Positions 43,381 through 43,597 of a DNA stretch of 43,597 nucleotides are shown one piece after another. The notes beneath the pieces were generated by a model that worked only from the letters and a program-made list of their open reading frames with translations, did no database searches and was not told the origin of the DNA. Numbering within the stretch: the stretch's first letter is position 1; every line of letters starts with the position of its first letter. The stretch is from Opitutaceae bacterium (GTDB lineage Bacteria > Verrucomicrobiota > Verrucomicrobiia > Opitutales > Opitutaceae), in assembly GCA_019634615.1 (NCBI GenBank), contig JAHCAZ010000029.1, positions 1 to 43,597 on the forward strand. Direction: 5' to 3'. The position numbers were made by a program, and so were the translations under genes.

Positions 43381-43597
43381 CGCGCATGGTCTCCTTTCGC
43401 AGCGTCAACAAGGGCACAGATCGCCGCCCGTAACTCAGGGCGAAGCGTTGGCCAAATGCGGACGAGTTTGTCCAAATCCGGCCCAAGCAGGCCGGCGTTT
43501 TGTGGCACAGTTTGTAGAAGTTCAGACTTCCCGACTGTGTAAGCCTCTTTATTATCGAGGCTTGGCGGAGCGGGTGGGTGGGTTCGAATCCCACCCG
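43377..43597 (-). CDS. Integrase C-terminal-like tail running in from the attachment core (partial)
   Basis: From the window edge the minus strand stays open: GGIRTH from the core, then PPAPPSLDNKEAYTVGKSE, LLQTVPQNAGLLGPDLDKL, VRIWPTLRPELRAAICALV and DAAKGDHAR, then TGA. LLQTVPQN repeats the integrase end near 38531. The DLxxLVxxWPxL...RAAIxALVxAA pattern resembles integrase C-terminal tails known to me from related phyla, which is from memory. Its TGA (43379-43377) overlaps the rep GTG. It is either the integrase end of the circular form or that of a tandem neighbour outside the window. Confidence 0.5.
   Translation of the reverse strand, partial: GGIRTHPPAPPSLDNKEAYTVGKSELLQTVPQNAGLLGPDLDKLVRIWPTLRPELRAAICALVDAAKGDHAR
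43498..43521. repeat. 24-bp direct repeat, second copy
   Basis: Identical to 38531-38554. It lies 56 bases from the right core, compared with 123 bases from the left core for the other copy. Confidence 0.85.
43578..43596 (+). repeat. Right core of the tRNA-Ser element (attR-like), at the window edge
   Basis: The same 19 bases as 38389-38407. The next base (G43597) differs from the tRNA (T38408). The preceding GGCGGAGCGGGTGG (43564-43577) would be complementary to a continuation CCACCCGCTCCGCC, so the border may be part of a larger palindrome that is cut off by the window. Confidence 0.5.

Noticed and set aside
43181..43594. A 137-residue minus-strand protein starting MGFEPTHPLR
   Set aside because: It begins in antisense tRNA sequence and then shadows the rep N-terminus in another frame; the frame ending at 43377 is the better candidate because it keeps the integrase-like repeat and the GTGA overlap.

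Overview
The window reads as a high-G+C chromosome segment of a verrucomicrobial bacterium, most probably of the Opitutaceae. The clue is the TonB-dependent receptor at 30392-33148, with its alanine-rich leader followed by a VVTLSPFQV start typical of that group; the polysaccharide-oriented gene content and the general lack of strong Shine-Dalgarno sites also fit. This placement is inferred from the sequence alone.

Region 1 (1-19.8 kb) is chromosomal carbohydrate or amino-sugar metabolism. Two DegT/StrS-type aminotransferases converge on a GNAT acetyltransferase and an exported MORN-like protein. Next to them is a pair of amidohydrolase-fold genes, of which one keeps all metal ligands and one has lost them. 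A TetR regulator (5624-6262) faces a seven-gene plus-strand operon (6472-14785): epimerase, DapA-like aldolase, M20 hydrolase, AGE-type sugar epimerase, FAD oxidoreductase, mannonate dehydratase and SDR. A perfect inverted repeat in front of this operon is a likely TetR site. Palindromic repeats of different families sit in its gene junctions. A PucC-type MFS carrier, a URO-D-fold methyltransferase-like gene and an MFS/LysR divergent pair follow.

Region 2 (19.9-33.5 kb) is a putative genomic island in the initiator tRNA gene. The 3' end of tRNA-fMet plus four bases is repeated exactly (30 bp) at 19944-19973 and 33474-33503, and each copy is followed by its own terminator. The cargo is a compact glycan-use locus: a LacI-type regulator with two tandem HTH domains, a GPH-type MFS symporter, a GH31 alpha-xylosidase, a secreted GH71/99-like protein and xylose isomerase on the minus strand, and divergently a GH2 beta-glucuronidase overlapping a TonB-dependent receptor. 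No integrase is inside.

Region 3 (33.6-38.2 kb) is chromosomal: a trehalase-family protein, rpsB-tsf with a clear terminator, a DUF983 protein and a RhaT-family transporter.

Region 4 (38.3 kb to the end) is a second element, in a tRNA-Ser(CGA) gene. It has a tyrosine integrase read through the tRNA on the opposite strand, an AlpA/Xis-like protein, two small accessory genes behind a palindromic operator, two small genes bounded by integron attC-like hairpins, and a rolling-circle-type HUH Rep. A 19-bp copy of the tRNA T-arm sits at the window's right edge. Reading across this core in the excised circle would keep the integrase frame open and replace its last 27 residues with a 66-residue tail whose stop overlaps the rep start codon (GTGA).
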